Translations under genes and position numbers: made by a program
Notes under the pieces: generated by a model
The model's input: the letters and a program-made list of their open reading frames with translations, nothing else
Told to the model about the DNA's origin: nothing
Databases searched by the model: none
Assembly: GCA_012728975.1 (NCBI GenBank)
Contig: JAAYDZ010000047.1
Coordinates: 1-47,295 of the forward strand
DNA length: 47,295 nucleotides
Direction: 5' to 3'
Source: Bacteroidales bacterium
GTDB taxonomy: Bacteria; Bacteroidota; Bacteroidia; Bacteroidales; UBA932
Shown here: piece by piece, positions 7,558 through 16,139 of the stretch
How the letters are laid out: the number at the start of each line of letters is the position of its first letter
Position numbering within the stretch: the first letter of the stretch is position 1

Positions 7558-9111
7558 TTACCTCCATCTTTCCAGATCCAGACGTACGTAAATGAAGAGT
7601 AGAATAGTGAATCCCCAAAGACTGCTGCCTCCATAACTTACAAAGGGCAATGGAATGCCAATTACGGGCATCAGGCCGATTGTCATCCCTATGTTGATGA
7701 GAATATGCATCAGCAGAATAGAGGCCACACAATAGCCGTATATGCGAATAAAACGGTCCCGTTGCTTTTCAGCGGAATTTATAAGCCGTATCAGTAATAC
7801 CAGAAATACCGCCAGGACTGCCAGAGATCCTGCAAATCCCCATTCCTCCCCTATAGTACAAAAAATGAAATCCGTGGTTTGTTCAGGTACAAAATCAAAA
7901 CGAGTCTGCGTACCTCGCAGGAAACCTTTACCGAAGAATCCTCCCGAGCCAATGGCAATCATTGATTGGTGGACATTGTAACCGTCTCCCATAGGATCTT
8001 CCTTCATACCTAAAAGTACCTCTATACGTCCTCTCTGGTAATCTTTTAGAACCTTGTCAAAGACAAAATCTACCGAAAACACCAAACAAATGCCCAAAAT
8101 CATGCTTATCATCGCGTTGCGCAATATCGTTTGCCGCTTTACCAGTGAATGTATAAGAAATCCGAGTATGAAGGGTGCCAGAAGGAAAACCAGCCATATT
8201 TCCACAGGGAACTTGCTGAAAAATATCTTTAGGGCACCTGCCCTAGGATTCTCACTTTTAGAGGAAACTTGCTCAAAATCCGTAATTGAAGTCGATTCTT
8301 CCACGGAATCCTCCGCATCGATTTCTACAGAAACGATCTCAGTGGTTGGTTTCTCTGCACTTGCTGTACCACTGATGAGTGAGGGAATAAACCCCAGCAG
8401 CACTATTATCGACACAATTACCGCCACTACCCACTTTTTGCGTGCAACAAGCGAAGCGAGAACAGTCACCAGCCCTACCACTATTAAAATAGAAAGATAG
8501 GGCGAAAAGATGAGGGTCATTATAAATATGCCAATTACCGACAATCCAAAAATCAGAATCCATCCCGACATTCCCTCACGGTAAAACATCAGCAAGTATC
8601 CCAGATAGACCAGCGCTGTACCGGTCTCTCTTTCCAGAATTATGGTTATCATCGGCAATAAGAGAACAAGGAATGCCTTAAGAGCATCTGACTTATTTTT
8701 AAAACTGAAGTCAAATTTGCTGCTCATCAGATGGGCCAGCGCCAGAGAGGTTGTGATTTTGGAAAACTCTGCCGGTTGCACTCTCATGCTGCCTATCTGC
8801 AGCCAGCTATGAGAGCCCTTGATATTGGCTCCGATAAATATAACCGCCACCAGCAGCACCGCCATTAATGCATAGAGCCACCAGGCGAAGCCAATGTAAA
8901 TCTTGGGAGGCAGGGCAAAGAGTATCAGGAGTGCCAGTACTACCGAACTTCCGATCCAGATGATTTGCTTGCCGTATTCCATCGAGAAGTCGAATATGGA
9001 GGCACCCTCTTGATAGAGTGACGAATAGATGTTTATCCACCCAAAAAGCACCAGCACGATATAGCAGGTGATTATTGTCCAGTCGAGTTTTCTATAAATT
9101 GATCTTCCCAC
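7558..9111 (-). CDS. rodA: Rod shape-determining glycosyltransferase RodA (SEDS family)
   Basis: 517 residues; SEDS proteins polymerise peptidoglycan glycan strands in the inner membrane with a partner PBP2. Conserved SEDS blocks are visible: QPAEFSKI (about 112-119), ERETGTALVYLGYL (about 160), IGSGGFFGKGFLRGTQTRFD, TTDFIFCTIGEEWGF and PLPFVSYGGSS near the end. It is longer than the usual 370-430 residues because of extra sequence between about residues 185 and 350, including an acidic, Ser/Glu-rich, probably disordered stretch at 247-298. It follows mrdA by 3 bases as the last gene of the elongation operon. Confidence 0.95.
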   Translation of the reverse strand: MGRSIYRKLDWTIITCYIVLVLFGWINIYSSLYQEGASIFDFSMEYGKQIIWIGSSVVLALLILFALPPKIYIGFAWWLYALMAVLLVAVIFIGANIKGSHSWLQIGSMRVQPAEFSKITTSLALAHLMSSKFDFSFKNKSDALKAFLVLLLPMITIILERETGTALVYLGYLLMFYREGMSGWILIFGLSVIGIFIMTLIFSPYLSILIVVGLVTVLASLVARKKWVVAVIVSIIVLLGFIPSLISGTASAEKPTTEIVSVEIDAEDSVEESTSITDFEQVSSKSENPRAGALKIFFSKFPVEIWLVFLLAPFILGFLIHSLVKRQTILRNAMISMILGICLVFSVDFVFDKVLKDYQRGRIEVLLGMKEDPMGDGYNVHQSMIAIGSGGFFGKGFLRGTQTRFDFVPEQTTDFIFCTIGEEWGFAGSLAVLAVFLVLLIRLINSAEKQRDRFIRIYGYCVASILLMHILINIGMTIGLMPVIGIPLPFVSYGGSSLWGFTILLFIYVRLDLERWR

Positions 9112-9114
9112 CGC

Positions 9115-10959
9115 TTATCTCCTCCTGACATTTACCCTGTTGAGCAGGTATCCATTCATCATATTGGTTTCAAGCCATTTTCTCCCTTCGGATATTTCAC
9201 CATTGAGATATTTCTCTACAAGGAGGGCTGAGATGGGACAAGCCCAGGTACTTCCAAAACCTGCATTCTCGATATATGCTGCCACCGCAATCTTTGGATC
9301 ATCTTTCGGGGCAAAGCAGATGAATACTGAGTGGTCATTACCGTGTGGATTCTGAGCCGTGCCGGTTTTTCCGCAAATATCCAGTCCTGGTACACTGGCA
9401 AGTCGTCCGGTTGCCCCGGGGCCACCGTTAACTGCAAGATACATACCTTCCGCTGCATACTCAAACCAGGTGGTATCCACCATCGTATAGTGACGCTCTG
9501 TAAAGCGGGAGTCGATGGGATTATCAGGCATATCTTTTTGTAGGTGTGGAGTGTAATACCAGCCGCGATTGGCAATTGTTGCCGCCAGGTTAGCCAGGTG
9601 TAGTGGTGTTGAGCCGATCTCGCCCTGTCCGATAGCCAGGGAGATAATAGAGAGGGATCTCCATCGGTTTTTGCCATGTAGTCTATCGTACCATTCGGCA
9701 GTGGGCATAGTGCCGGCTTGCTCAGAAGGGATGTCGGTATTCAGTTTTACCCCAAATCCAAAACTTTCCACATATTCTTTCCATTTTGTAAAGGAATCGC
9801 GAATGCTTTCATATTTCGAGTTGTCGAGGATTGCCCGGAACACATAGCAGTAATATGTGTTGCAAGACATCATTATAGAGTGCCTGAAGTCAAGGGGAGA
9901 GGGGTGTCCGTGGCATCCCACTCTAAGGTTGCCGACGGTGTAAGCGCCATAGCACGAATAGGCAGAAGAGGGAGTAATTACTCCTTCCTGAAGCCCTATT
10001 AGACCGTTAACCAGTTTAAAAACGGATCCCGGAGGTTGCGGTGACATCACCGCCCGATTAAACATAGGCTTGTAGGGGTCGGTAACAATTTCCTGATAGT
10101 ATTTGTTAATTTCGGCCAGTTTGGAGGTCTCGAGGCCGGGGCTGGAGACCATTGTAAGGATTTCGCCGGTAGAGGGTTCTATGGCGACCAGGGAACCCAC
10201 TTTGTTTTGCATCAGCTCTTCGCCGTAGGCCTGGAGTATGGCATCGATAGTGCTTGTAACATCTTTTCCTGCCACAGCAACTTTGTCATATTCTCCCTCT
10301 TCGTAACGCTCTTTAATACGGTTGTGCGCATCGCGGAGGTAGATGTTGTAACCCTTCTCTCCTCTGAGTTGTTCCTCGTATGCCATCTCCATGCCGGTCC
10401 TTCCTGCATAGTCGCCTTGTTTGTAGCCTGGGTTGTTTTTGATATAGGCGGCATCCACTTCGGAGATATATCCGTAGAGATTGCCTCCGGCATTGTAGGG
10501 ATAGGTACGTATCGTTCTGGGTGTGCCGGAAAATCCGGGAAACTTGTACTGTTTTTCGATGAAGATATTGTAATGTTCGCCGGAAACCTGTTTGATAAAA
10601 GGGAGTGTCTGGAAACCTATTCTGCTACGATATTTGCGGTATTCACGAAATTTGGATTTTACAAATGAGGTGTCTATGCCGAATATTGAGCAAAATTCCA
10701 GTGTGTCAAAAGGTGTCACCTCGACGGGTGTCACCATAATATCATAGGTGATTTTGTTTGATACAAGAATTTCCCCGTTGCGATCCAGGATAAGTCCTCT
10801 GGCGGGGTAGAGTGTTTCATATTTAAGAGCATTATTCTCGGCGTTGATGCGGTAATATTTACTTATGATTTGGATATAGAAGAGCCTTACCACAATCATC
10901 GTAAAGACGATGATGATTGAGAATAAAAGCACATTTTTTCTTTGCCGAGAGATTGCCAT
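9115..10959 (-). CDS. mrdA: Penicillin-binding protein 2 (peptidoglycan transpeptidase)
   Basis: 614 residues, the usual size of class B PBP2, which crosslinks peptidoglycan in the rod-elongation complex. One N-terminal membrane segment (about 10-29) is followed by a PBP dimerisation domain (RGLILDRNGEILVSN) and the transpeptidase domain. Active-site motifs are intact: SVFK with the nucleophile Ser312 and Lys315, SCN in MMSCNTYY, and KTGTA with Lys531. It overlaps mreD by a single base (TGATG) and precedes rodA by 3 bases, consistent with a PBP2-RodA pair made together. Confidence 0.97.
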   Translation of the reverse strand: MAISRQRKNVLLFSIIIVFTMIVVRLFYIQIISKYYRINAENNALKYETLYPARGLILDRNGEILVSNKITYDIMVTPVEVTPFDTLEFCSIFGIDTSFVKSKFREYRKYRSRIGFQTLPFIKQVSGEHYNIFIEKQYKFPGFSGTPRTIRTYPYNAGGNLYGYISEVDAAYIKNNPGYKQGDYAGRTGMEMAYEEQLRGEKGYNIYLRDAHNRIKERYEEGEYDKVAVAGKDVTSTIDAILQAYGEELMQNKVGSLVAIEPSTGEILTMVSSPGLETSKLAEINKYYQEIVTDPYKPMFNRAVMSPQPPGSVFKLVNGLIGLQEGVITPSSAYSCYGAYTVGNLRVGCHGHPSPLDFRHSIMMSCNTYYCYVFRAILDNSKYESIRDSFTKWKEYVESFGFGVKLNTDIPSEQAGTMPTAEWYDRLHGKNRWRSLSIISLAIGQGEIGSTPLHLANLAATIANRGWYYTPHLQKDMPDNPIDSRFTERHYTMVDTTWFEYAAEGMYLAVNGGPGATGRLASVPGLDICGKTGTAQNPHGNDHSVFICFAPKDDPKIAVAAYIENAGFGSTWACPISALLVEKYLNGEISEGRKWLETNMMNGYLLNRVNVRRR

Positions 10960-11477
10960 CAGTAACGCTTATTGAGCAGTGTAACACTGACAAAGAGAAT
11001 TATTATAATATTTGCAACATAACTCAGGGCTACACGCACCAATATAAATGATACCGGCCTGAAACCTGCGCAGTCAAATAAAATATATGTGATAAGAAAT
11101 ACCAGTGTCAGGTATGACGAATACCTGAAATATCTGAAGAATCCAACATCGTTAAGGGTCAGTCGCTCAAGTTTGTCACTCCTGTCACGATTGATTGTTG
11201 TATAACTTATCGGTTTCACAAAGGTGGCCGTCATTACGGCCGCTGCAGAGTTGAGGCCTAGTATTCCGTCTGATACCAGGTCAATTATGAGGCCGACTGC
11301 AAATGCTATCAGCGCAAGCTTGGGATAGCTGGTCTCAGAAGGAATTGAGAGAATGATCAACGGCAAGAGAGTCAGATGAATATAGGGACCGGTATAGATG
11401 TAATCACAGATGATAATCTGGATGATCATCATCACGGCAATCAATCCCCAAAGCGATATGTTGTTATTCCCTCTCAT
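10959..11477 (-). CDS. mreD: Rod shape-determining membrane protein MreD
   Basis: 172 residues, almost wholly hydrophobic with about five membrane segments, which is the MreD pattern. The segment YIHLTLLPLIILSIPSETSY and the following AVGLIIDLVSDGILG resemble Bacteroidetes MreD. The sequence is poorly conserved, so the call rests largely on position between mreC and mrdA. It overlaps mreC by 14 bases and mrdA by 1 base. It is thought to bridge MreC and the elongation enzymes in the inner membrane. Confidence 0.88.
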   Translation of the reverse strand: MRGNNNISLWGLIAVMMIIQIIICDYIYTGPYIHLTLLPLIILSIPSETSYPKLALIAFAVGLIIDLVSDGILGLNSAAAVMTATFVKPISYTTINRDRSDKLERLTLNDVGFFRYFRYSSYLTLVFLITYILFDCAGFRPVSFILVRVALSYVANIIIILFVSVTLLNKRY

Positions 11478-12288
11478 CCTCGATCATCTTTATCTCTTTT
11501 CCGTAATTATTTATTACAACGTCTACCAGACGTAGTGCCCTGAAATTCTGGAACATTTCCACACCAAGTTCCAATGCTACTCCATTGACCTCATCGACAG
11601 ATGTAACTATACCAATCGGGATATCCGGAGGAAATATAGCGGAATAACCGCTGGTGGAAATGGTATCTCCGAGATATACTTCCGTATGAATGGGAATTTC
11701 CCGTACTACCGCTTTGTTGCCAACTCCGGTCCAGACCATCGGACCAAAAACATTATTGGAAACAATTTTGGCACTAACACTTTGGGAGGTATTGAGAAAT
11801 GAGGAAACATAGCTGATACGTGGCGAAACCGCTTCGACTATACCAACTATACCCCAAGAAGTAATGACCCCCATTCCTTCTTCTACACCGTTGTTTGATC
11901 CTACGTTCAGTATAATGTAGTTGTGTTGCTTGTTAACGGAATTCTTGACGATGGTAGCCGGTATAAATGTATAGTCCCCCTTGCCCGAGGTGCCGGCGAT
12001 AGCCTCTTCTGTGCTAACATCATCAAGATATTTCATAAGGATAGATATACGCTCCTTTAGAAGCCTGTTTTCAGCTTCAAGCAACTGGTTTTCGTTTTTA
12101 TAGTTGAGAAAATAACGCACACTCTCCCCTTGTCTCCAGAAGAAAGATTGCACTGATCTGGTGACCCCCATAATCCTGTATTTTTGAATTATGCTGTTGT
12201 TTGTAATCAGTATGACTGAAATGCCCTCCAGAAGCAGAAACAACGCAATGGACAGGAATATCTTTATGAGGCGGGAGTTTCTCCTCAT
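11464..12288 (-). CDS. mreC: Rod shape-determining protein MreC
   Basis: 274 residues, normal for MreC, a periplasmic scaffold anchored by one N-terminal membrane helix (about 9-28). A coiled-coil stretch follows (YKNENQLLEAENRLLKERIS, about 63-82), then the beta-rich MreC domain with NVGSNNGVEEGMGVITSWGIVG and SYVSSFLNTSQSVSAKI. The start overlaps the mreB stop by 4 bases and its end overlaps mreD by 14 bases, so translation is probably coupled through the operon. Confidence 0.96.
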   Translation of the reverse strand: MRRNSRLIKIFLSIALFLLLEGISVILITNNSIIQKYRIMGVTRSVQSFFWRQGESVRYFLNYKNENQLLEAENRLLKERISILMKYLDDVSTEEAIAGTSGKGDYTFIPATIVKNSVNKQHNYIILNVGSNNGVEEGMGVITSWGIVGIVEAVSPRISYVSSFLNTSQSVSAKIVSNNVFGPMVWTGVGNKAVVREIPIHTEVYLGDTISTSGYSAIFPPDIPIGIVTSVDEVNGVALELGVEMFQNFRALRLVDVVINNYGKEIKMIEDERE

Positions 12289-13304
12289 CGCATCAGGAAG
12301 TTGAACGATGTACAGTTCTTAAGTGCAATACAAGTTCCTCTGGCCACAGCTCTGAGAGGGTCCTCAGCCACGTGGAAAGGAATATTTATTTTCTTAAACA
12401 GACGTTTGTCCAGACCCCTGAGCAAGGCTCCGCCACCTGTGAGATAGATACCCTTGTGCACGATGTCACTGTAAAGTTCAGGTGGAGTCTGCTCGAGTAC
12501 TGACATTATAGCTGATTCGATCCTCACCAGTGATTTGTCAAGACAGTGAGCAATCTCCTGCGGAGTCACCGTAGTCTCGATAGGGAGCACTGTCATCAGG
12601 TTTGGACCGCTAACCTTATAGGGTTCGATAGGTTCATCAAGATCGGAAATGGCTGCTCCGATGTTGATTTTTATCTCTTCTGCAGTTTTCTCGCCAATTT
12701 TTATATTATGCTGCTGGCGCATGTACTGCTGGATTTCATATGTAAATTGGTCACCAGCCACCTTAATGCTGGAGTCTGCGACGATGCCTCCCAATGAAAT
12801 AACAGCAATCTCTGTGGTACCGCCTCCTATATCCACAATCATATTCCCCGAAGGGGCTGTAACATCAATACCTACTCCAAGAGCGGCTGCCATTGGCTCA
12901 AATATAAGATATACGTCACGTCCGCCTGAATGTTCTGCAGCATCTCTTACCGCACGTATTTCAACAGGAGTGCTGCCGGAAGGAATGCAGACCACCATCT
13001 TGAGACTCGGCGAAAAGAAAGATCGGCGGGTATTGATCATCTTGATAAACTCCCTTATCATTTGCTCCGAACTGTCAAAATCTGCAATCACACCCTCCTT
13101 AAGCGGTCTGATAGTCCTCACGCCCTTGCTCTCCTTCCCCTGCATCTGTTTGGCTTTAGTGCCAACGGCGAGGACTTTTCCTGTAAGATTATCGACAGCG
13201 ACAATTGAGGGTTCGTCAATGATTTTTTTGTCATTCATAAATATGACAGTGTTGGCAGTGCCAAGGTCAATAGCGAGTTCCTGTGTTAAAAATGAAAATA
13301 CCAT
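12285..13304 (-). CDS. mreB: Rod shape-determining protein MreB (bacterial actin)
   Basis: 339 residues from the ATG at 13304. This start gives the family N-terminus MVFSFLTQELAIDLGTANT. An in-frame start at 13397 would add 31 unrelated residues and overlap purH, so I reject it. MreB forms membrane-bound filaments that guide the elongation machinery. Actin-fold ATP-binding motifs are present: DLGTANT (13-19), MIVDIGGGTTEIAVISLGG and YLTGGGALLRGLD. It begins 25 bases after the purH stop and overlaps mreC by 4 bases. Confidence 0.97.
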   Translation of the reverse strand: MVFSFLTQELAIDLGTANTVIFMNDKKIIDEPSIVAVDNLTGKVLAVGTKAKQMQGKESKGVRTIRPLKEGVIADFDSSEQMIREFIKMINTRRSFFSPSLKMVVCIPSGSTPVEIRAVRDAAEHSGGRDVYLIFEPMAAALGVGIDVTAPSGNMIVDIGGGTTEIAVISLGGIVADSSIKVAGDQFTYEIQQYMRQQHNIKIGEKTAEEIKINIGAAISDLDEPIEPYKVSGPNLMTVLPIETTVTPQEIAHCLDKSLVRIESAIMSVLEQTPPELYSDIVHKGIYLTGGGALLRGLDKRLFKKINIPFHVAEDPLRAVARGTCIALKNCTSFNFLMR

Positions 13305-13329
13305 ATATCTTGTAAAACTATTATCGTTA

Positions 13330-14838
13330 TCAATGTTTGAAATGTCTGAATCCTGTGGTGACCATAGCCATTCCGTTGGCGTTACACCAGTCAACACTCT
13401 CCTGATCCCTGATAGAGCCTCCCGGATGTATTACAGCGACGATGCCGGCCTCTCGTGCTATTTCAACACAGTCCGGGAAAGGAAAAAAGGCATCAGAAGC
13501 CATTACCGCGCCGTTGAGGTCAAATCCAAAGGATCTAGCCTTAGCGATAGCCTGTTTGAGTGCATCCACTCTGGAAGTTTGTCCTATCCCACTAGCCAGT
13601 AGCATGGAGTCTTTGGCGAGCACTATAGCGTTGGACTTGGAATGTTTGACCAATTTATTGGCAAAAAGCAAATCCTCCACCTGTCTTGCCGTAGGAGCGA
13701 GAGTGGTTACAGTTCTTAGCTCTTCGGAACTTTCTATCTTTTCGTCTCTATCCTGGACGAGAATGCCGCTTAACAGCGAACGGAACTTTTTGGCTGAGGG
13801 CCGTATTCCGTTATCGAGCAGGATAATTCTGTTTTTCTTAGACTTTAATATTTCAAGTGCCTCGGAAGAGAACTCCGGAGCTATAATCACTTCGAAAAAT
13901 ATCTTGTTGATCTCCTGTGCGCATTCCTCATCAATAAGTCCGTTGGCAATGATGATACCGCCGAAAGCCGATATGGGGTCACCTGCAAGGGCATCTTTCC
14001 AGGCCTCGAGGATGGTGCCGCGTGTAGCGCATCCACAGGCGTTATTGTGCTTTATGATGGCCACCGTAGGGGTGGAAAAGTCATACATGAGCTCCACTGC
14101 AGCCTCAATGTCGAGAAGATTGTTGTAGGAAATCTCTTTACCGTGTAATTGTTGAGGCAGAGAATCCCTCGAACCGGTAAATTTTGCCTGCTGGTGAGGG
14201 TTTTCGCCATAACGCAGGGGCATCGAATAAGCGTTGTCCCTATTGAACCAGTTGAAGATCTGGGTATCGTAGTAAGATGAGGTATGAAATGCCTGTCTGG
14301 CAAATGACCTGCGATCTTCAATATCGCTTTCACCATGCTTAGTCTTGAGCAAATGAAGCAGCGGACCGTAGGCCTCTTTGCAGGAGGCGATGATTACGTT
14401 ACGGTAATTCTTGGCGGCCGCTCTGATAAGTGAAATACCTCCAATATCTATTTTTTCAATAATTTCTTCAGGAGTTGCACCCATTTGCACATATTTCTCA
14501 AATGGATAGAGATCTACGATTACCAGGTCAAAAGGAGGTATGTCATACTGCTTAATTTCTTCCAAATCCTGGAGATGCTCCCTGCGATAGAGAATTCCTC
14601 CTAAGATTTTGGGGTGAAGCGTTTTTACCCTGCCTCCGAGGATAGAAGGATAGGAGGTAATCTCTTCAACTGCTATAACATTCAGTCCTGCCTCTTTCAG
14701 AAATGTAAATGTTCCCCCTGTAGAGACCAGTTCTACATCACAGGCAACGAGCTCACGGGCTATCTCCTCTATACCATCTTTACTGTATACTGAAATCAGC
14801 GCTCTTCTAATCTTTCTGGTACAATTTTCGGTATGCAT
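13330..14838 (-). CDS. purH: Bifunctional AICAR transformylase / IMP cyclohydrolase
   Basis: 502 residues, normal length. PurH catalyses the last two steps of IMP synthesis: formylation of AICAR with formyl-tetrahydrofolate, then ring closure. The N-terminal MGS-fold cyclohydrolase domain shows LISVYSKDGIEEIARELV and STGGT, then GGRVKTLHPKILGGIL (about 68-83). The transformylase domain has AIIKHNNACGCA with the catalytic Lys-His pair, and SDAFFPFPD near the end. It is first in the operon with mreBCD-mrdA-rodA and has a promoter box 36 bases upstream. Confidence 0.97.
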   Translation of the reverse strand: MHTENCTRKIRRALISVYSKDGIEEIARELVACDVELVSTGGTFTFLKEAGLNVIAVEEITSYPSILGGRVKTLHPKILGGILYRREHLQDLEEIKQYDIPPFDLVIVDLYPFEKYVQMGATPEEIIEKIDIGGISLIRAAAKNYRNVIIASCKEAYGPLLHLLKTKHGESDIEDRRSFARQAFHTSSYYDTQIFNWFNRDNAYSMPLRYGENPHQQAKFTGSRDSLPQQLHGKEISYNNLLDIEAAVELMYDFSTPTVAIIKHNNACGCATRGTILEAWKDALAGDPISAFGGIIIANGLIDEECAQEINKIFFEVIIAPEFSSEALEILKSKKNRIILLDNGIRPSAKKFRSLLSGILVQDRDEKIESSEELRTVTTLAPTARQVEDLLFANKLVKHSKSNAIVLAKDSMLLASGIGQTSRVDALKQAIAKARSFGFDLNGAVMASDAFFPFPDCVEIAREAGIVAVIHPGGSIRDQESVDWCNANGMAMVTTGFRHFKH

Positions 14839-14873
14839 TTACAGGCAAATAGATTAAGTTGAAAAATATCAAG

Positions 14874-14881
14874 CAAATTTA
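14874..14881 (-). promoter_or_regulatory. Promoter -7 box for the purH-mre operon
   Basis: The minus strand reads TAAATTTG, an exact TAnnTTTG match, 35 bases upstream of the purH ATG. It lies back to back with the ispD box (14905-14912) in the 94-base divergent intergenic region. Confidence 0.55.
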
Positions 14882-14904
14882 GTAATAATAACGGGATTTT
14901 CGGC

Positions 14905-14912
14905 TATTTTTG
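14905..14912 (+). promoter_or_regulatory. Promoter -7 box for ispD
   Basis: TATTTTTG matches TAnnTTTG exactly and ends 20 bases before the ispD ATG, predicting a very short leader. No convincing -33 TTTG is visible upstream. Confidence 0.6.
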
Positions 14913-14932
14913 TAGTATAATTTTTAAAGGGA

Positions 14933-15613
14933 ATGAATAGACGCTATTATGCTATAATACTTGCCGGTGGACTGGGGTCGAGAATGGGATACGATATCCC
15001 CAAACAATTCATTGAGATTGAGGGGAAACCAATTCTAAGACATACCATTGAACGCTTTATGGAGAGTTTTGATGACATCAATATCATCGTGGTGTTGCCT
15101 TCCGGAGAGAAAGAGTACTGGAAGGAGTATTGTAACCGTACCGGTTTTTTAGGGCGCTATATCATGCCGTCCGGCGGCATCACAAGATTTCATTCCGTGC
15201 AGAATGCTCTTAAGTATGTTCCGGATGGAGTAATTGTGGCAGTTCATGATGGAGTCCGTCCCTTTGTTACATCGGATTTTATAAGGTCAATGTTCGAGAA
15301 AATGAAGGAGTGCGAAGCACTGGTGCCTGTAATCCAACCTGTGGAGTCGCTACGCGAAATTGGATCTGAAGGAACATCGACAGCGGTAGATCGCTCCCGT
15401 TATCGTCTGGTACAAACTCCTCAGATGTTCTATTCGGAATTGCTTAAGGAAGCCTATTCTCAACCCTATAATCCCCTTTTTACCGACGATGCCTCGGTAG
15501 TAGAATATCTGGGGCACAAAGTATCACTCTGTGAGGGCCTGAGCAGCAATATAAAGATTACTACTCCTGAAGATCTGGCAGTAGCACAGGCTATTTTCCG
15601 GGAGAAGCGTTAG
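14933..15613 (+). CDS. ispD: 2-C-methyl-D-erythritol 4-phosphate cytidylyltransferase
   Basis: 226 residues, standard for IspD, which joins CTP to MEP in the non-mevalonate isoprenoid pathway. The nucleotide-binding start IILAGGLGSRMGYDIPKQF (about 8-26) carries the CTP-contacting Gly and Arg residues and the conserved Lys. VHDGVRPFV, RYRLVQTPQMF and FTDDASVVE follow in the family order. Its last 23 bases overlap, in antisense, the end of the convergent Lrp-type regulator, leaving no room for a terminator. No partner ispF is fused or nearby. Confidence 0.96.
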   Translation: MNRRYYAIILAGGLGSRMGYDIPKQFIEIEGKPILRHTIERFMESFDDINIIVVLPSGEKEYWKEYCNRTGFLGRYIMPSGGITRFHSVQNALKYVPDGVIVAVHDGVRPFVTSDFIRSMFEKMKECEALVPVIQPVESLREIGSEGTSTAVDRSRYRLVQTPQMFYSELLKEAYSQPYNPLFTDDASVVEYLGHKVSLCEGLSSNIKITTPEDLAVAQAIFREKR

Positions 15614-16079
15614 GATAGTCCTTTACCCATACCTGACGTTCAATCGCCTGATCAAGAGATACCCAGGTTTCAGTCTTCATAACACTGGGAATATTCTGGA
15701 TAGTGTTGACCAGAATCTCCATCAAATGGTCATGGTCAAAGCAGTATATTTTGAGTAAAAGTGCGTGGTTACCTGTTATGAAATGGCACTCAACAACTTC
15801 CGACATCTCCTTGAGAGCCTCAACGACCTGCGGATAACTGTTGGCCTGGGAGAGGGAAACGCCAACAAAGGCGCACACATTAAGTCCAAGAGCCTTAGGT
15901 TTGACTAATAGAGTGGAACCGGTGATGATTCCCATGCTTTCCATTTTTTTAACTCTCTGGTGTATGGCTGCCCCGGATACTCCGCACTCGCGTGCTATCT
16001 CAAGAAAAGGCATTCTCGCATTTTTGACCAGAAATGAGAGAATTTTCTGATCTATATGATCAATTTGGTAAGTAGTCAT
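15591..16079 (-). CDS. Lrp/AsnC family transcriptional regulator
   Basis: 162 residues from the ATG at 16079 (MTTYQIDHIDQKIL). A GTG at 16097 in frame is rejected because a -7 promoter box covers it. The N-terminal winged HTH (about 5-55) contains LEIARECGVSGAAIHQRVKK, and the C-terminal RAM domain (about 68-145) likely binds an amino acid and forms dimers or octamers, as in Lrp/AsnC proteins. Target and ligand are unknown. A 17-bp palindrome upstream is a likely autoregulatory site. The last residues overlap ispD by 23 bases on the opposite strand. Confidence 0.93.
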   Translation of the reverse strand: MTTYQIDHIDQKILSFLVKNARMPFLEIARECGVSGAAIHQRVKKMESMGIITGSTLLVKPKALGLNVCAFVGVSLSQANSYPQVVEALKEMSEVVECHFITGNHALLLKIYCFDHDHLMEILVNTIQNIPSVMKTETWVSLDQAIERQVWVKDYPNASPGK

Positions 16080-16096
16080 AATCGTGCTTTTGGGCA

Positions 16097-16104
16097 CAAA
16101 TATA
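16097..16104 (-). promoter_or_regulatory. Promoter -7 box for the Lrp/AsnC gene
   Basis: The minus strand reads TATATTTG, an exact TAnnTTTG match, 17 bases upstream of the ATG at 16079. A TTTG lies 23 bases further upstream, slightly longer than the usual -33 spacing, and that TTTG is inside the palindrome at 16123-16139. Confidence 0.65.
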
Positions 16105-16122
16105 CAAAAAAAATCATATGTT

Positions 16123-16139
16123 GGTTACAAATTGTAACC
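16123..16139. promoter_or_regulatory. Palindromic operator candidate for the Lrp/AsnC regulator
   Basis: GGTTACAA at 16123-16130 and TTGTAACC at 16132-16139 form a perfect 8-bp dyad around one A. It sits over the -33 region of the regulator's own promoter, which would allow autorepression. It also touches the last base of the topA coding sequence. Confidence 0.6.

Noticed and set aside
12649-13602. 317-codon plus-strand frame opposite mreB and purH
   Set aside because: It is the shadow of two well-supported minus-strand genes and its translation has no family features.
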